Shown in pieces: positions 54,982-64,000 of a stretch of 64,000 bases of DNA (position 1 is its first letter; each line of letters starts with the position of its first letter). The notes under the pieces are model-generated. The model was not told the origin of the DNA and ran no database searches. It saw only the letters and a program-made list of their open reading frames with translations. The translations under genes were made by a program, and so were the position numbers. The stretch spans positions 496,001 to 560,000 of the forward strand of contig NZ_CP028136.1 of assembly GCF_003024155.1 (NCBI RefSeq). Direction: 5' to 3'. The DNA comes from Christiangramia fulva (GTDB taxonomy: Bacteria; Bacteroidota; Bacteroidia; Flavobacteriales; Flavobacteriaceae).

Positions 54982-56085
54982 TTATAGATTAAGCTCATAG
55001 CTAGTGCTCCTTCCTCCTCCTTTTTTTATGAATGCACCCATATCCAAGAGGTCCTGAAGATCACGGGTAGCAGTAGATTTGGAGGTTTTATTAAGGGAAA
55101 TATATTTTCTGGCATTCATCCCCCCTTCAAAACCCTGGTGTCCTTCTTCCAGCATTCTTTTTATGGTTTTAAGCTGCCGCTCATTAAACTTACCCTCGAA
55201 CCTATCGAAAAATTTAGCTTTCTTCACTGAAAAGTTGATAAGCTGTTCAGCATCCAGTTGAGCCTCAAGAGTTGTTTTTACAAAATAATTTATCCAGGGC
55301 GTGATCTCATTAGATCTTTGGGCAGTTTTCAAAGCCTGATAATAATCTTTCTTTTTTGCTTCTATTGCCTGAGATAAACTAAGTAATACCGGACGATAAA
55401 GATATTGAGATAATGCTTTCTCTGAGATTGCGCGCCCTATCCTTCCATTACCATCTTCGAAGGGGTGTATACTTTCAAAATAGAGATGTGCCAGCGCAGC
55501 ACGAATTACAGGTTGCTTTATTTCTTCATTCGAACCCGGGGAAGTATTATTAAACCAATCAATAAATTGTGCCATCGCATTCGGCACCTTGGAAGAAGGT
55601 GGAGCCTCATAATGAACAATTTCTCTTCCCATAGCACCTGAAATAACCTGCATTGGTTCAGAGTGTTCTCTCCAGGCTCCCGCGTTCAAACCTGAACTAC
55701 CTTTCATTAACATGGTATGCCAATTGAACAAAACCCTTTTTGATAACGGCTTTTGAAAATTTTTTTGTGCATCTACCATCATCTGGGAAATCCCCTGGAC
55801 CCGCTGATCTTTCACCTGTACTCGCTTAATATTAAGTCCAAGATTATTCCGAATGGAAGACATTATATCTTTTCTACTTAAGTATTCTCCTTCTATCTCT
55901 GAGGTCTTCAAAGCCTCTGCCACTAATAAATCAACGATAGATTCAAATTGGAGCTCTTCTGGCAGAACTTCCATGGCTCCACTCAACCTACCGGCTCTTT
56001 CGGAAAAAGCATATAGGTTCTTCTCTACTTCATTGGTAGAATATTTAAAATTGGGCCAGTCTTTTTGCTGCCAATTATATTGCAT
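54982..56085 (-). CDS. Fic-domain protein with winged-helix C-terminus
   Basis: This 367-residue class II-like Fic protein would transfer AMP (or another phosphate-containing group) to a target protein. The inhibitory helix motif SEIEGEYLSR lies at ~70-79, the Fic core HPFEDGNGRIGRAI at ~209-222 with all catalytic residues, and a flap around GAMGREIVHYEAPP. The C-terminal ~70 residues (RQLKTIKRMLEEGHQGFEGG, then SKSTATRDLQDLLDMGAFIK) read as a winged helix able to bind DNA. Two near-identical 29-bp palindromes cover its start and upstream region, so autoregulation is likely. It has no antitoxin neighbour. Confidence 0.88.
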   Translation of the reverse strand: MQYNWQQKDWPNFKYSTNEVEKNLYAFSERAGRLSGAMEVLPEELQFESIVDLLVAEALKTSEIEGEYLSRKDIMSSIRNNLGLNIKRVQVKDQRVQGISQMMVDAQKNFQKPLSKRVLFNWHTMLMKGSSGLNAGAWREHSEPMQVISGAMGREIVHYEAPPSSKVPNAMAQFIDWFNNTSPGSNEEIKQPVIRAALAHLYFESIHPFEDGNGRIGRAISEKALSQYLYRPVLLSLSQAIEAKKKDYYQALKTAQRSNEITPWINYFVKTTLEAQLDAEQLINFSVKKAKFFDRFEGKFNERQLKTIKRMLEEGHQGFEGGMNARKYISLNKTSKSTATRDLQDLLDMGAFIKKGGGRSTSYELNL

Positions 56086-56157
56086 GAGCCGAATAGAATA
56101 AATAATCGGCTCAAATATAATAAAAAAATGAACCGAATAGGCTCTTTATTCGGCTCA
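56085..56157. promoter_or_regulatory. Two matched 29-bp palindromic operators at the fic start
   Basis: Operator 1, 56085-56113: TGAGCCGAATA, 7 bases, TAATCGGCTCA. Operator 2, 56129-56157: TGAACCGAATA, 7 bases, TATTCGGCTCA. Each has 11-bp arms, and the two start 44 bases apart. Operator 1 begins on the last base of the fic start codon, so a bound protein would block transcription or initiation. The winged-helix tail of Fic is the obvious candidate ligand. Confidence 0.7.
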
Positions 56158-57177
56158 TTATCTAATATGCCCATGTTGCATATGTCTTAATCTTAAAGAG
56201 ATTTGCAATTTTAACGGCATGTATCATCCTAAAATCATTTATTATAGTTTCCTAACTTTTAACTGATATATGAAAGCCATTGTAAGTGACCAAATATCTT
56301 TTTGAATATCTATTTATAGAATTAATTATGTCTTCTATAATTTTCGCAGGTTTTATACTTTTCTAAGAGCCCAATAGGTCCAGTTTAAAACTCATCCAAA
56401 TCTTAACCTTTAAGGCGTGTTGAAAATCCCTAACTTATTTTTTAGTCCGAAAATTTTCAAAATAGTGATTCTTCCCATTTATAATTATAAACAAAAAAGG
56501 GAAATTCGCTGTTACCTGAATTTCCCTCATTTAACCCATTCCTGGGGGGAACGGATTTTTTCTGAAGTTTAATTGAGTGTTTAGGGGTACAGTTCGGCCT
56601 TTGCATTATCGTTGGGCGATACTATGCCTTAAGTGTACTTTTATCCTCCATACCTAAATTAAATATATACCAAATCACTTTGACTCTGTGCTATAATTAA
56701 TTATTATATTGTTAAAGTTTCACTCAACCCTTAAAAACCTCCTTAAGATCAGGGTCTGCAGAAAACCAATTTGTTGGTTCATACGGGGCAATAATTTTGA
56801 TATTGCTATTAGAAAAGCGGTCGGTCAGAAAATACGGTTTAACTCACCTGAAGTATAAGGCGGGCGGTCCATATACCGGGTTAAATTGCCTTCCGACTGA
56901 TTGAGGGATTTTTGATAGCACATTAAATTTCAATACTTTCTTAGTCTTAAAGATAAAAAGTTAACCTAAAAATAGTTTATTGAAAAAATATCGACACCTG
57001 AAAACTTCCCAGGTTTAGAAATGGAATTTCTTAAAGCTAGCTCCTTCGGGAAAGGGTAAAAAATAAGTGCGCTCAAGGCTCAATTTTTGAATCTTCTCCA
57101 TTTCCCCTTTTGAATTTGTAACCTTTTGAAGGTTCATGAACTCTATTCTTTAAAGCGGCATTTTTAAACTCATTTAA
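56158..57177. other. Kilobase gap with terminator and possible decayed gene
   Basis: No intact gene is present. A hairpin with GGGAAATTC/GAATTTCCC arms lies at about 56499-56527. Leftward frames around 56725-56910 read NLTRYMDRPPYTSGELNRIF and, one frame over, FSNSNIKIIAPYEPTNWFSA up to LKEVFKG and a stop. They could be a frameshifted gene end, but I do not recognise it. The part before 57178 is the leader of the DoxX-like gene. Confidence 0.35.
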
Positions 57178-57564
57178 ATGGAACTCAACAATAAAGTAAA
57201 CCACGTAGTTACACTTCTTAAATGGACCTATGGACTGGTTCCAATTATCGCAGGTCTGGATAAATTTGCTAACCTTCTCACCGAATGGCACAAGTATCTG
57301 GCTCCAGCTATAAAACAGATATTACCATTCTCAGAATACTCTTTTATGTATGGGGTGGGTATCATCGAGATAATCGCCGGAATTCTGGTACTATTAAAAC
57401 CAAAAATCGGATCGCTTGTTGTAAGTCTTTGGCTTCTTGGAATTATCTTAAACCTTCTTATTTCTGGAGAATATTTTGATATCGCAGTAAGAGATCTTGT
57501 CATGTCTATAGGAGCTTTCTCTCTCTTTCTTTTGTTAAAGGGAGGGAACGAAACAGATGCCTAA
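57178..57564 (+). CDS. DoxX-like small membrane protein
   Basis: This 128-residue protein has four predicted helices: residues ~10-28 (LLKWTYGLVPIIAGLDKF), ~52-72 (YSFMYGVGIIEIIAGILVLL), ~75-92 (GSLVVSLWLLGIILNLLI) and ~98-122. The YGLVPIIAGLDKFxNLLT opening and GIIEIIAGI centre fit DoxX/DoxD-like proteins, small membrane proteins tied to redox or sulfur chemistry in some bacteria. Here it lies ~500 bases before a LysR gene and sulfite reductase genes, but no shared transcript is evident. The function is uncertain. Confidence 0.65.
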   Translation: MELNNKVNHVVTLLKWTYGLVPIIAGLDKFANLLTEWHKYLAPAIKQILPFSEYSFMYGVGIIEIIAGILVLLKPKIGSLVVSLWLLGIILNLLISGEYFDIAVRDLVMSIGAFSLFLLLKGGNETDA

Positions 57565-58073
57565 TTTGGTAATTTTTTAAAATGGATCAGTTGGGCCAGG
57601 TACTTGTTCAGAAATTAGATAAATCTTGTTGATTTTTTGAAAAGTTAAGGTTTTAAATCTGGAAAATTCCAAGAGTGAACTCCTTTGTGGCTAATGGGAA
57701 ATCGATAATAAGCTCATATTTTTAGTTCCTGAAGTAATTTAGGTGATACCGGAACGAATTTTTTGCCAGTGTCATCACTGTTTACTGTTTAACATAATAT
57801 TTGTGAGAAAATGATTTTGATTCCATAAATCAAAGAAAGCCATTTCTTAACTACAAGGTAATGGCAAGATATTATTAAAATCGGAAAATTTTCCCCATAC
57901 CGTCCCATAGGATATGATCTCGCTCATTAAGCAAAAACACTTTACAAATCGGAAGACCAAAAAGAGTCTCTTTCAAATTAATATCCGGAAATTAGTATGT
58001 TCAGAAGGCCGAATAACCTTCATAAAAACCTTTTACAATTAGCCGGTAATGGCATTTATGAGTATTATTGTAT
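57565..58073. other. Gap before the LysR gene
   Basis: No credible gene is seen. Short open pieces such as GKFSPYRPIGYDLAH (about 57883-57930) lack a start and a recognisable family. The last ~100 bases should hold the LysR promoter and binding site, but no clear T-N11-A palindrome was fixed. Confidence 0.35.
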
Positions 58074-58967
58074 ATGTTCGATTTTCGCCTAAAAGTATTC
58101 AATACTGTTGCCAGAAGATTAAGTTTCACGAAAGCTGCCGAAGAGTTACATATTACGCAGCCTGCAGTGACCAAACATATCAAAGAGCTGGAAAACCAGT
58201 TTGATCTTGCACTTTTCGACAGGAGAGGAAATAAAGTACAGCTTTCTCCTGCAGGAGAGGTACTACTGAAACATACCGAAGAGATAAAAGAAATTTACAG
58301 ACAGATAGAATTTGACCTAAATCAGCTCAATCAAACCTTTAAAGGTATTCTTCATATAGGATCCAGTACATCTATTACACAATATATTTTACCCCCTCTT
58401 CTTGCCCGTTTTCACAAGGTTCACCAGGAGGTAAAAGTAGAACTTCTCAGTGGAAATTCTGAGCAAATTGAGCAGGCCCTGCTTGATAAAAAAATTGAAG
58501 TTGGGGTTATTGAAGGTAAATCCAAACGCCGGGAAATTCATTATACACCATTTCTGAAAGACGAAATTGTAATGGTGTGTAGTAGTAAAAACCCTCTGGC
58601 TAAAAAAGATGAAATAATGCCTGAAGATCTTAAAAAGATTCCCCTGCTGTTGAGAGAACCAGGCTCGGGAACTTTAGAAGTAACTGCTGATGCCTTGAAA
58701 CAAAAAGGAATAAGCCTGGGAGAACTTCAGGTCGAAATGCAACTGGGAAGCACTGAAGCTATTAAATCTTACCTGCAGCATTCTGATTGCATGGCCTTTG
58801 TGTCTTTACATGCCATCCTAAAAGAGCTTAAAAGTGGGCTTCTGAAAATAATTGAGATTAAAAAGTTACCGATTCATCGGGATTTCTACTTCATTACCCC
58901 GCAGGGACCAGAAGGTGGTCTCCCTTCGTTAATAATCGAATTTTTGATCAGGAACCATAATTTTTGA
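58074..58967 (+). CDS. LysR-family regulator, probably of sulfur assimilation
   Basis: This 297-residue LysR regulator has an N-terminal winged HTH, FDFRLKVFNTVARRLSFTKA then ITQPAVTKHIKELENQFDLA at ~2-50. A linker helix is followed by a substrate-binding domain opening GILHIGSSTSITQYILPPLL. The inducer pocket would lie between the two lobes (VEVGVIEGKS- and LLREPGSGT-type motifs are present). CysL and CysB-type LysR proteins control sulfite reductase genes, and this one lies on the same strand just before cysJ and cysI. The ATG at 58074 is used; a TTG 6 bases earlier is in frame. Confidence 0.85.
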   Translation: MFDFRLKVFNTVARRLSFTKAAEELHITQPAVTKHIKELENQFDLALFDRRGNKVQLSPAGEVLLKHTEEIKEIYRQIEFDLNQLNQTFKGILHIGSSTSITQYILPPLLARFHKVHQEVKVELLSGNSEQIEQALLDKKIEVGVIEGKSKRREIHYTPFLKDEIVMVCSSKNPLAKKDEIMPEDLKKIPLLLREPGSGTLEVTADALKQKGISLGELQVEMQLGSTEAIKSYLQHSDCMAFVSLHAILKELKSGLLKIIEIKKLPIHRDFYFITPQGPEGGLPSLIIEFLIRNHNF

Positions 58968-59253
58968 TAATAAAGATTCATAAATAAAAACAGGATTAAC
59001 AGCCTATCACTTTTCTAGAAGAATTCGAATTAAGATTATTTCCCTTTGTATTTAAGTTAGTTATACGCTCACGAGCTTTTTTCAGTCATTCAAGGCCTCC
59101 ACTCCCTCATAACTTCTGGTTATCCAATATTAATAATTGCAATTGGTATTTTAGTTTCATCAAAGTTATTTTTGGACTTAATAACGAAAGCAAAAATTGT
59201 AATTTACTTTTAGTCAGGAATCGATATTAATTTTACACTGAGGAACTAAAGAA

Positions 59254-59474
59254 GATGAGCTTAAAATTTGGAGATGATGCATCGAATTTTAAAGCGCAAA
59301 CTACGAAAGGGTAAATAGATTTTCATCAATAGCTAGTTAACAGTTGGGGCATGATTTATTTTAATCCTGCTGATTATACCGCAGGTGTACAGCTGAATTT
59401 GGCCATACAGCTCCCTTAAATTGAGATTTTACTGAGAGAGATAAAAGTACTTGCTGTTAGTGTTGATGATTATT
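59254..59474 (+). pseudogene. Decayed Prx6-type peroxiredoxin gene
   Basis: The frame reads MSLKFGDDASNFKAQTTKG, then a TAG-type interruption, IDFHQ, another stop, NSWGMIYFNPADYTAGVQLN and, after a further stop, LREIKVLAVSVDD. This follows the opening of Prx6-type peroxiredoxins (the SLRLGDxAPNFxAxTTxGxI, WxxLFSHPADYTPVCTTEL and VKVLALSVD blocks). The block with the peroxidatic Cys has been replaced by AGVQLN, so the active site is gone as well. At least three stops and a frame change show it is dead. No downstream remainder is seen before cysJ. Confidence 0.75.
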
Positions 59475-59524
59475 AAACCCTGTGTAGCCCCCTACTCATA
59501 CATAGAAAAGAAAAATTTGTGGCC

Positions 59525-61348
59525 ATGGATATAAAAAACGGATTGGAAAGAGGACCCTTCAACGATAAGCAGGCGGAAAAATTAAATGAAGCGCTGTCGG
59601 GGTTAGATTCAGGACAGCTTCAGTGGCTAAGTGGATATTTTTCAGGTATTGGTCAGGTTTCTCCTGCAACAATAGCAACGGCTGATCAACAAGAACCGGC
59701 TGCGTCTAGAAATACTGCCTTTGTAAGCGAGCCTGAAAAGTTGAACATTTTATTTGGTAGTCACACGGGAAATAGTGAGGCTTTAGCATTTAACCTGGCT
59801 TCAATAGCGAAAGAGAAGGGCATAGAAACGGAAGTTTCTGATATGGCATCGTTTAAACCTCGAAACCTAAAGAAAATCACCAATCTTGCGGTTATTGTAA
59901 GCACTCACGGTTTGGGAGAACCTCCCATACAGGCTGAAGATCTTTATAATTTTCTGCACAGCAAAAAAGCACCTGATCTTTCCCATGTGCGATTTTCGGT
60001 TCTGGCCTTGGGCGACACCAGCTATGTTGATTTTTGCCAGACAGGGAAGGATTTTGATATTGCATTAGAAAAACTTGGTGCTCAACGTATTAGCTCCCGA
60101 CAGGATTGTGATGTAGATTATGAAGAAGAGGCCGAAGCATGGCAACAGTCTTTTCTCCAGGCGCTTATAAAGTTTTCCGATTCAGGATCTAGTGTTAAAG
60201 TAAAGAATAATACTGCTGCCGGGGTAAAGGAACAAAAATACTCCAGAAAAAATCCATTTGAGGCAACCATTCTGGAAAAGGTAAGACTGAATGGGCGAGG
60301 ATCATCTAAAGAAACCATACACTTGGAGCTGGATCTCGAGGGTTCCGGCTTGCAATATGAACCGGGTGATGCTTTGGGAGTTTTTGGAGCCAATCCGCCT
60401 TCGCTTATAGAAAAGGTTTTGAGTGTTACAAATCTTTCCGGTAATGAAATGGTGAAAAGCCATAAGGGTGAAAAAAGCCTGATGGAAGCTCTCACTTATG
60501 ATTATGAGCTTACCCCACTTTCGAGGATAAACTTATCGAAATATGAGGAATTAACGGGAAGTAGAAAGCTAAAGGAGGTTCTTTCAGATAATATGAAAAT
60601 TCTTGAATATCTGGCGGGACGTGATTTTCTGGATTTACTGGAAGAGGAGCCGCATAAATTTGAGCCTAACGAACTGCTTTCTGTTTTAAGAAAAAACACG
60701 CCTCGTATGTATTCCATAGCCTCCTCGCAGGATGCTGTGGAAGATGAAGTGCACCTGCTTGTATCGGTCGTGCGTTATTCTGCCTTTGGCAGGGAAAAAG
60801 AAGGACATTGTTCTGCGACCCTTGCGGACAGGCTTCAGGTGGATGATAAAGTAAAAGTTTTTGTAGATAAAAACAGTCGGTTTAAACTCCCTACCGATCC
60901 TGAGGCCCCGGTTATTATGGTCGGTCCTGGCACAGGAGTTGCCCCTTTTCGTGCTTTTATGCAACATCGCGAGGTCTCAGAGAAAAAAGGTCCGTCCTGG
61001 CTGTTTTTCGGAGATCGCAATTTCACTACCGATTTTCTTTATCAAACCGAATGGCAGCAATATCTTAAAGAAGGTGTGCTAACAAAAGCAGATGTGGCTT
61101 TTTCCCGGGATCAGGAGCAAAGATATTATGTGCAGCACAGGATGATGGAAAAGGGGAAAGAGCTTTATGAGTGGCTGGAAAATGGAGCTCATTTTTACGT
61201 TTGTGGCGATGCTAAAAAAATGGCCAAGGACGTGGATATAGCTTTAAAGCAAATTATCCAGCAACAGGGAGGAGTAACACCTGAAAAAGCGGAAGAATAT
61301 ATAAAGTATCTTCAAATATCAAAACGCTATCAGTCAGATGTTTATTAG
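59525..61348 (+). CDS. cysJ: Sulfite reductase flavoprotein (NADPH) subunit
   Basis: This 607-residue flavoprotein passes electrons from NADPH through FAD and FMN to the sulfite reductase hemoprotein. The flavodoxin (FMN) domain lies at ~70-215 with NILFGSHTGNSEALAFNLAS and STHGLGEPPIQAEDLYNFL. The FAD domain contains RMYSIASSQDAVEDEVHLLV at ~395-415. The NADPH part has VIMVGPGTGVAPFRAFMQHR and ends RYQSDVY, the normal aromatic C-terminus. The ATG at 59525 is used; a GTG 6 bases upstream is possible. cysI follows 160 bases later on the same strand. Confidence 0.92.
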   Translation: MDIKNGLERGPFNDKQAEKLNEALSGLDSGQLQWLSGYFSGIGQVSPATIATADQQEPAASRNTAFVSEPEKLNILFGSHTGNSEALAFNLASIAKEKGIETEVSDMASFKPRNLKKITNLAVIVSTHGLGEPPIQAEDLYNFLHSKKAPDLSHVRFSVLALGDTSYVDFCQTGKDFDIALEKLGAQRISSRQDCDVDYEEEAEAWQQSFLQALIKFSDSGSSVKVKNNTAAGVKEQKYSRKNPFEATILEKVRLNGRGSSKETIHLELDLEGSGLQYEPGDALGVFGANPPSLIEKVLSVTNLSGNEMVKSHKGEKSLMEALTYDYELTPLSRINLSKYEELTGSRKLKEVLSDNMKILEYLAGRDFLDLLEEEPHKFEPNELLSVLRKNTPRMYSIASSQDAVEDEVHLLVSVVRYSAFGREKEGHCSATLADRLQVDDKVKVFVDKNSRFKLPTDPEAPVIMVGPGTGVAPFRAFMQHREVSEKKGPSWLFFGDRNFTTDFLYQTEWQQYLKEGVLTKADVAFSRDQEQRYYVQHRMMEKGKELYEWLENGAHFYVCGDAKKMAKDVDIALKQIIQQQGGVTPEKAEEYIKYLQISKRYQSDVY

Positions 61349-61508
61349 ACAGCTTTCATTTAGCCTAACCAGAAAGTCTGCACTGCTATTTACAACAGAA
61401 GTTTTTTCCGGTTGATAATTCCCACAGGGTTGAATTCGGTTAATAATAATCAAACCTGATTTGCACTTACAGAAGAAAACTTATTTAACAGAAAAGAATT
61501 GAGTAATT

Positions 61509-63209
61509 ATGGAAGAGCGATTGAATAATCCGGATTTATCAGAAGATGAATTCATAAAAGATAAAAGTGATTTCTTAAGGGGTACCATCAGGGAAAGCTT
61601 ACAAAATCCCCTGACGGGAGCCCTCGAGCCCGATGATATAAAGCTAATTAAATACCATGGATCCTATCAGCAATATGACCGGGATCTTGAAAGTGAGCGT
61701 AAACACCAGAAATTGGAACCTCTATATCAATTTATGGTTAGAGTGAGGGCTGCGGGAGGAATTACCACTTCCGAACAATGGCTTGCTTTGGATGAACTTT
61801 CAGAAAAGTATGGTAATGGCACCATGAAACTTACCACAAGACAGTCGTTTCAGTTCCATGGAATCTTAAAACGCAGTCTTAAACCAACAATTAAGGTTAT
61901 AAACGAAGCCTTGTTAACCACTATTGCGACCTGCGGTGATGTTAACAGGAACGTTATGTGTAACCCTAATCCCTATCAATCGCCCATCCATGAGGAAGTT
62001 TATGAAATGGCTGGTCAAATTAGCGAAGCCTTTCTGCCTAAAACTTCCGCTTATCATGAAATCTGGCTGGATAAGGAAAAAGTGGCTGGAAGACCTGATA
62101 GGGAGCCTTTATATCATAAACATTACCTACCCCGGAAGTTTAAAATTGCCATAGCTATTCCGCCCAATAATGATATTGATGTATTTGCCAATGATTTAGG
62201 ATTTATTGCCATTGAAGAAAATAACGAGCTAAAGGGATTTAATGTTTGTGTAGGCGGTGGACTTGGAAGCACTTTTGGTGAAAAAACTACATATCCGCGG
62301 CTGGCAGATGTAATAGGTTTTGTCCAAAAAGATAAAATTATTGAAGTTGCCGAAACAATCATTACCATCCAGAGAGATTTTGGTAACCGGGAGGACAGGA
62401 AAAATGCCAGGTTCAAATATACTATCGATAAAAGGGGGTTGAACTGGTTGGTAAACGAATTGCATAGCCGCCTAGGTTGGGAAATTGAAAGCCCACGGAG
62501 CTTTAAATTTATCACCAATGGGGATAAATACGGATGGGTTAAAGGAACAAATGGCAAATGGTTTTACACCTTATTTGTAGAACATGGCAGGATCAAAGAT
62601 GAGGAAGGTTACCAGCTCAAAAAAGCATTGAGAGAAATAGCCCAAATACTGAAAGGAGATTTTCGACTTACCGGAAACCAGAACCTGATTATAGCTAATG
62701 TAGAAGATAAAGATAAAAAATCCATTGAAGCCATTCTAGTTGAACGAGGGGTTTTCAATAATCCAAAGCTAACCGGGCTGCGCAAAAATTCCATGGCCTG
62801 TGTCGCCTTAAATACCTGTGGATTAGCTTTCGCCGAAGCTGAACGTTATTTGCCTTCCTTAATTGATAAGCTGGATGAAATTATGAGGAAAAATGGTCTG
62901 GAAGAGAATGAAATCAATATTCGAATGACCGGCTGCCCTAATAATTGTGCCAGATCCTCTTTGGGAGAAATAGCCTTTATAGGTCGTGCAGTTGGTAGAT
63001 ATAACATGTACTTGGGAGCAAGCCATAACGGTGATCGTTTAAATACTTTGTACAAAGAAATGCTTTCTGAAGAGGACATATTGCAAGAACTGGAACCTAT
63101 CATTGCAGCATACGCAAGGGAGCGGAATCAAAAAGAGCACTTTGGAGATTTTGTGATTAGGAAAAGAATAGTGGAAGTAACTGAGCGACCTATAAAATTT
63201 TTATCTTAA
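61509..63209 (+). CDS. cysI: Sulfite reductase hemoprotein subunit
   Basis: This 566-residue enzyme reduces sulfite to sulfide with six electrons for cysteine synthesis. The siroheme and iron-sulfur ligands are present as [20 protein letters not shown] (~435-454) and [20 protein letters not shown] (~475-494). The substrate region [20 protein letters not shown] (~97-116) and [16 protein letters not shown] (~139-154) are canonical for the beta subunit. The start at 61509 gives [20 protein letters not shown]. Together with cysJ it makes a complete NADPH-dependent assimilatory enzyme. Confidence 0.95.
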   Translation: MEERLNNPDLSEDEFIKDKSDFLRGTIRESLQNPLTGALEPDDIKLIKYHGSYQQYDRDLESERKHQKLEPLYQFMVRVRAAGGITTSEQWLALDELSEKYGNGTMKLTTRQSFQFHGILKRSLKPTIKVINEALLTTIATCGDVNRNVMCNPNPYQSPIHEEVYEMAGQISEAFLPKTSAYHEIWLDKEKVAGRPDREPLYHKHYLPRKFKIAIAIPPNNDIDVFANDLGFIAIEENNELKGFNVCVGGGLGSTFGEKTTYPRLADVIGFVQKDKIIEVAETIITIQRDFGNREDRKNARFKYTIDKRGLNWLVNELHSRLGWEIESPRSFKFITNGDKYGWVKGTNGKWFYTLFVEHGRIKDEEGYQLKKALREIAQILKGDFRLTGNQNLIIANVEDKDKKSIEAILVERGVFNNPKLTGLRKNSMACVALNTCGLAFAEAERYLPSLIDKLDEIMRKNGLEENEINIRMTGCPNNCARSSLGEIAFIGRAVGRYNMYLGASHNGDRLNTLYKEMLSEEDILQELEPIIAAYARERNQKEHFGDFVIRKRIVEVTERPIKFLS

Positions 63210-63727
63210 TCTTAAACCTCTCTTGATGAATAATTTTAAACAAATTACCCTTTAAGAATAAGATTCCTCTTTTAATGTATCCCAGGCATTTATAATGTCT
63301 GATGCCTACTGGCGAAGATTATGCGATATATTTTTATCCCTAATAATTTATTCTAAGTTTGAATAATAAGGCTCTATCAAGATATTCATCTCTCGCCAGG
63401 TGCATAGAGAAATAGAATCCAGGAAATCCTGCGGGTCATTTGGTTACCCATCTATTGGTAAATATTCGGAGTGGTTGGAGATTCGGGTGACCTCAGTTTC
63501 CAATAGGGGCCTGAAAGCATTTGTCCTCCTTATGGAATGCGGCTAAGAATGTACTGGATATAATGAAATTCACTCATCGGTATCTTACATTATTAATCAA
63601 TTCAATCCCTGTACCTTTCTGATTTTGAATGCAAAGTCAGTTAAACTGCTCATCTCAAAAAAATATTTTCTTACATTGTACCAATTAAAATATTACTACG
63701 TCTAAAGGCAAGCTACAACTGAATAAA
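63210..63727. other. Gap between cysI and the cupin gene
   Basis: No gene with a credible start is seen. A leftward piece around 63350-63440 reads DPQDFLDSISLCTWREMNIL without a start and may be a fragment. The last ~60 bases form the leader of the cupin gene. Confidence 0.3.
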
Positions 63728-64000
63728 ATGAAACGAAAAATTATAAATCCCGTAATAAAAGACACAGCCACATTTTTGCAGACATCTGAAGAATCAGAGG
63801 GGAAAGTTAGTGACATGGAATTCACTTTGATGCCGGGTGGAGGAACTCCACTTCACTACCACAAGAGCTATGCTGAAACCTTTACTGCCATTGATGGGGA
63901 TCTTGGGTTAAAATTAGGGAAAAACGAAACTAAAATTTTAAAACCAGGAGAGACTCATACCGTTCAACCCAAATCCCTCCATAGTTTCTTTAATCCTAAT
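63728..64000 (+). CDS. Cupin-domain protein (3' partial)
   Basis: 91 codons are visible before the window ends. The protein starts MKRKIINPVIKDTATFLQTS and contains the first cupin motif MPGGGTPLHYHKSYAETFTA, with its two His and the Glu as metal ligands, then a Gly-rich turn (KPGETHTVQPKSLHSFFNPN) that begins the second motif. Small single-cupin proteins of this type bind a metal or small ligand; the function is open. It has its own leader after a 518-base gap, so it is probably not in the cysJI operon. Confidence 0.8.
   Translation, partial: MKRKIINPVIKDTATFLQTSEESEGKVSDMEFTLMPGGGTPLHYHKSYAETFTAIDGDLGLKLGKNETKILKPGETHTVQPKSLHSFFNPN

Noticed and set aside
57073..57291. Leftward 72-codon frame overlapping the DoxX-like gene
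   Set aside because: No recognisable motif; it is mostly the opposite strand of the DoxX-like gene start and its leader.

Overview
The window looks like the chromosome of a marine or soil Flavobacteriaceae member (phylum Bacteroidota, near Gramella, Salegentibacter or Zunongwangia; inferred from protein types, no 16S seen). The evidence is SusC/SusD pairs, a BfmA/MobB/MobC mobilisation set, CTnDOT-type Tra proteins, RteC, DUF4402 and DUF6520 proteins, weak Shine-Dalgarno sites and a long-repeat type II-C CRISPR system. No rRNA or tRNA was recognised.

Layout. 1-4.0 kb: iron uptake (CNGKC-motif protein, TonB receptor, PepSY membrane protein). 4.2-5.2 kb: decayed hydrolase fragments and a long imperfect hairpin. 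5.2-19.4 kb: a conjugative module. ssb, radC, a palindrome-rich candidate oriT, bfmA, mobB and mobC run rightward and meet the leftward traE-F-G-I-J-K-M-N operon tail to tail. Behind traE lie an endonuclease-fold protein that has lost its catalytic residues, an AAA ATPase, a winged-helix-like protein and an excisionase-like HTH protein. No integrase lies in the window. 19.7-25.2 kb: a chaperone-usher-like fimbrial operon ending in a CheY-like receiver. 25.2-26.0 kb: rteC. 26.1-28.5 kb: an alpha-oxoamine synthase fused to an acyltransferase-like domain. 28.8-37.9 kb: a STAS-like gene split by one stop codon, an AraC regulator and a small secreted DUF6520 protein, converging on a SusC-SusD-M16 peptidase operon. 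38.6-39.6 kb: an XRE regulator and a dihaem cytochrome c.

39.7-54.9 kb: an island of small secreted or membrane genes, most followed at the 3' end by a diverged copy of a ~130-bp dispersed repeat. The type II-C CRISPR locus sits inside it: 59 identical 46-bp repeats with 58 spacers, then cas2, cas1 and cas9 leftward, and a tracrRNA divergent from cas9. Sequence duplications flank both sides: a copied lipoprotein-gene tail abuts the first CRISPR repeat, and the tail of a small gene beyond cas9 is repeated 2.6 kb away around three cassette-like genes.

55.0-64.0 kb: a Fic protein with two matching palindromes at its start, a DoxX-like protein, then a LysR regulator with sulfite reductase cysJ and cysI (assimilatory sulfur metabolism), a peroxiredoxin pseudogene between them, and the start of a cupin gene.

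All family names come from reading the translated sequence; no database search was run.
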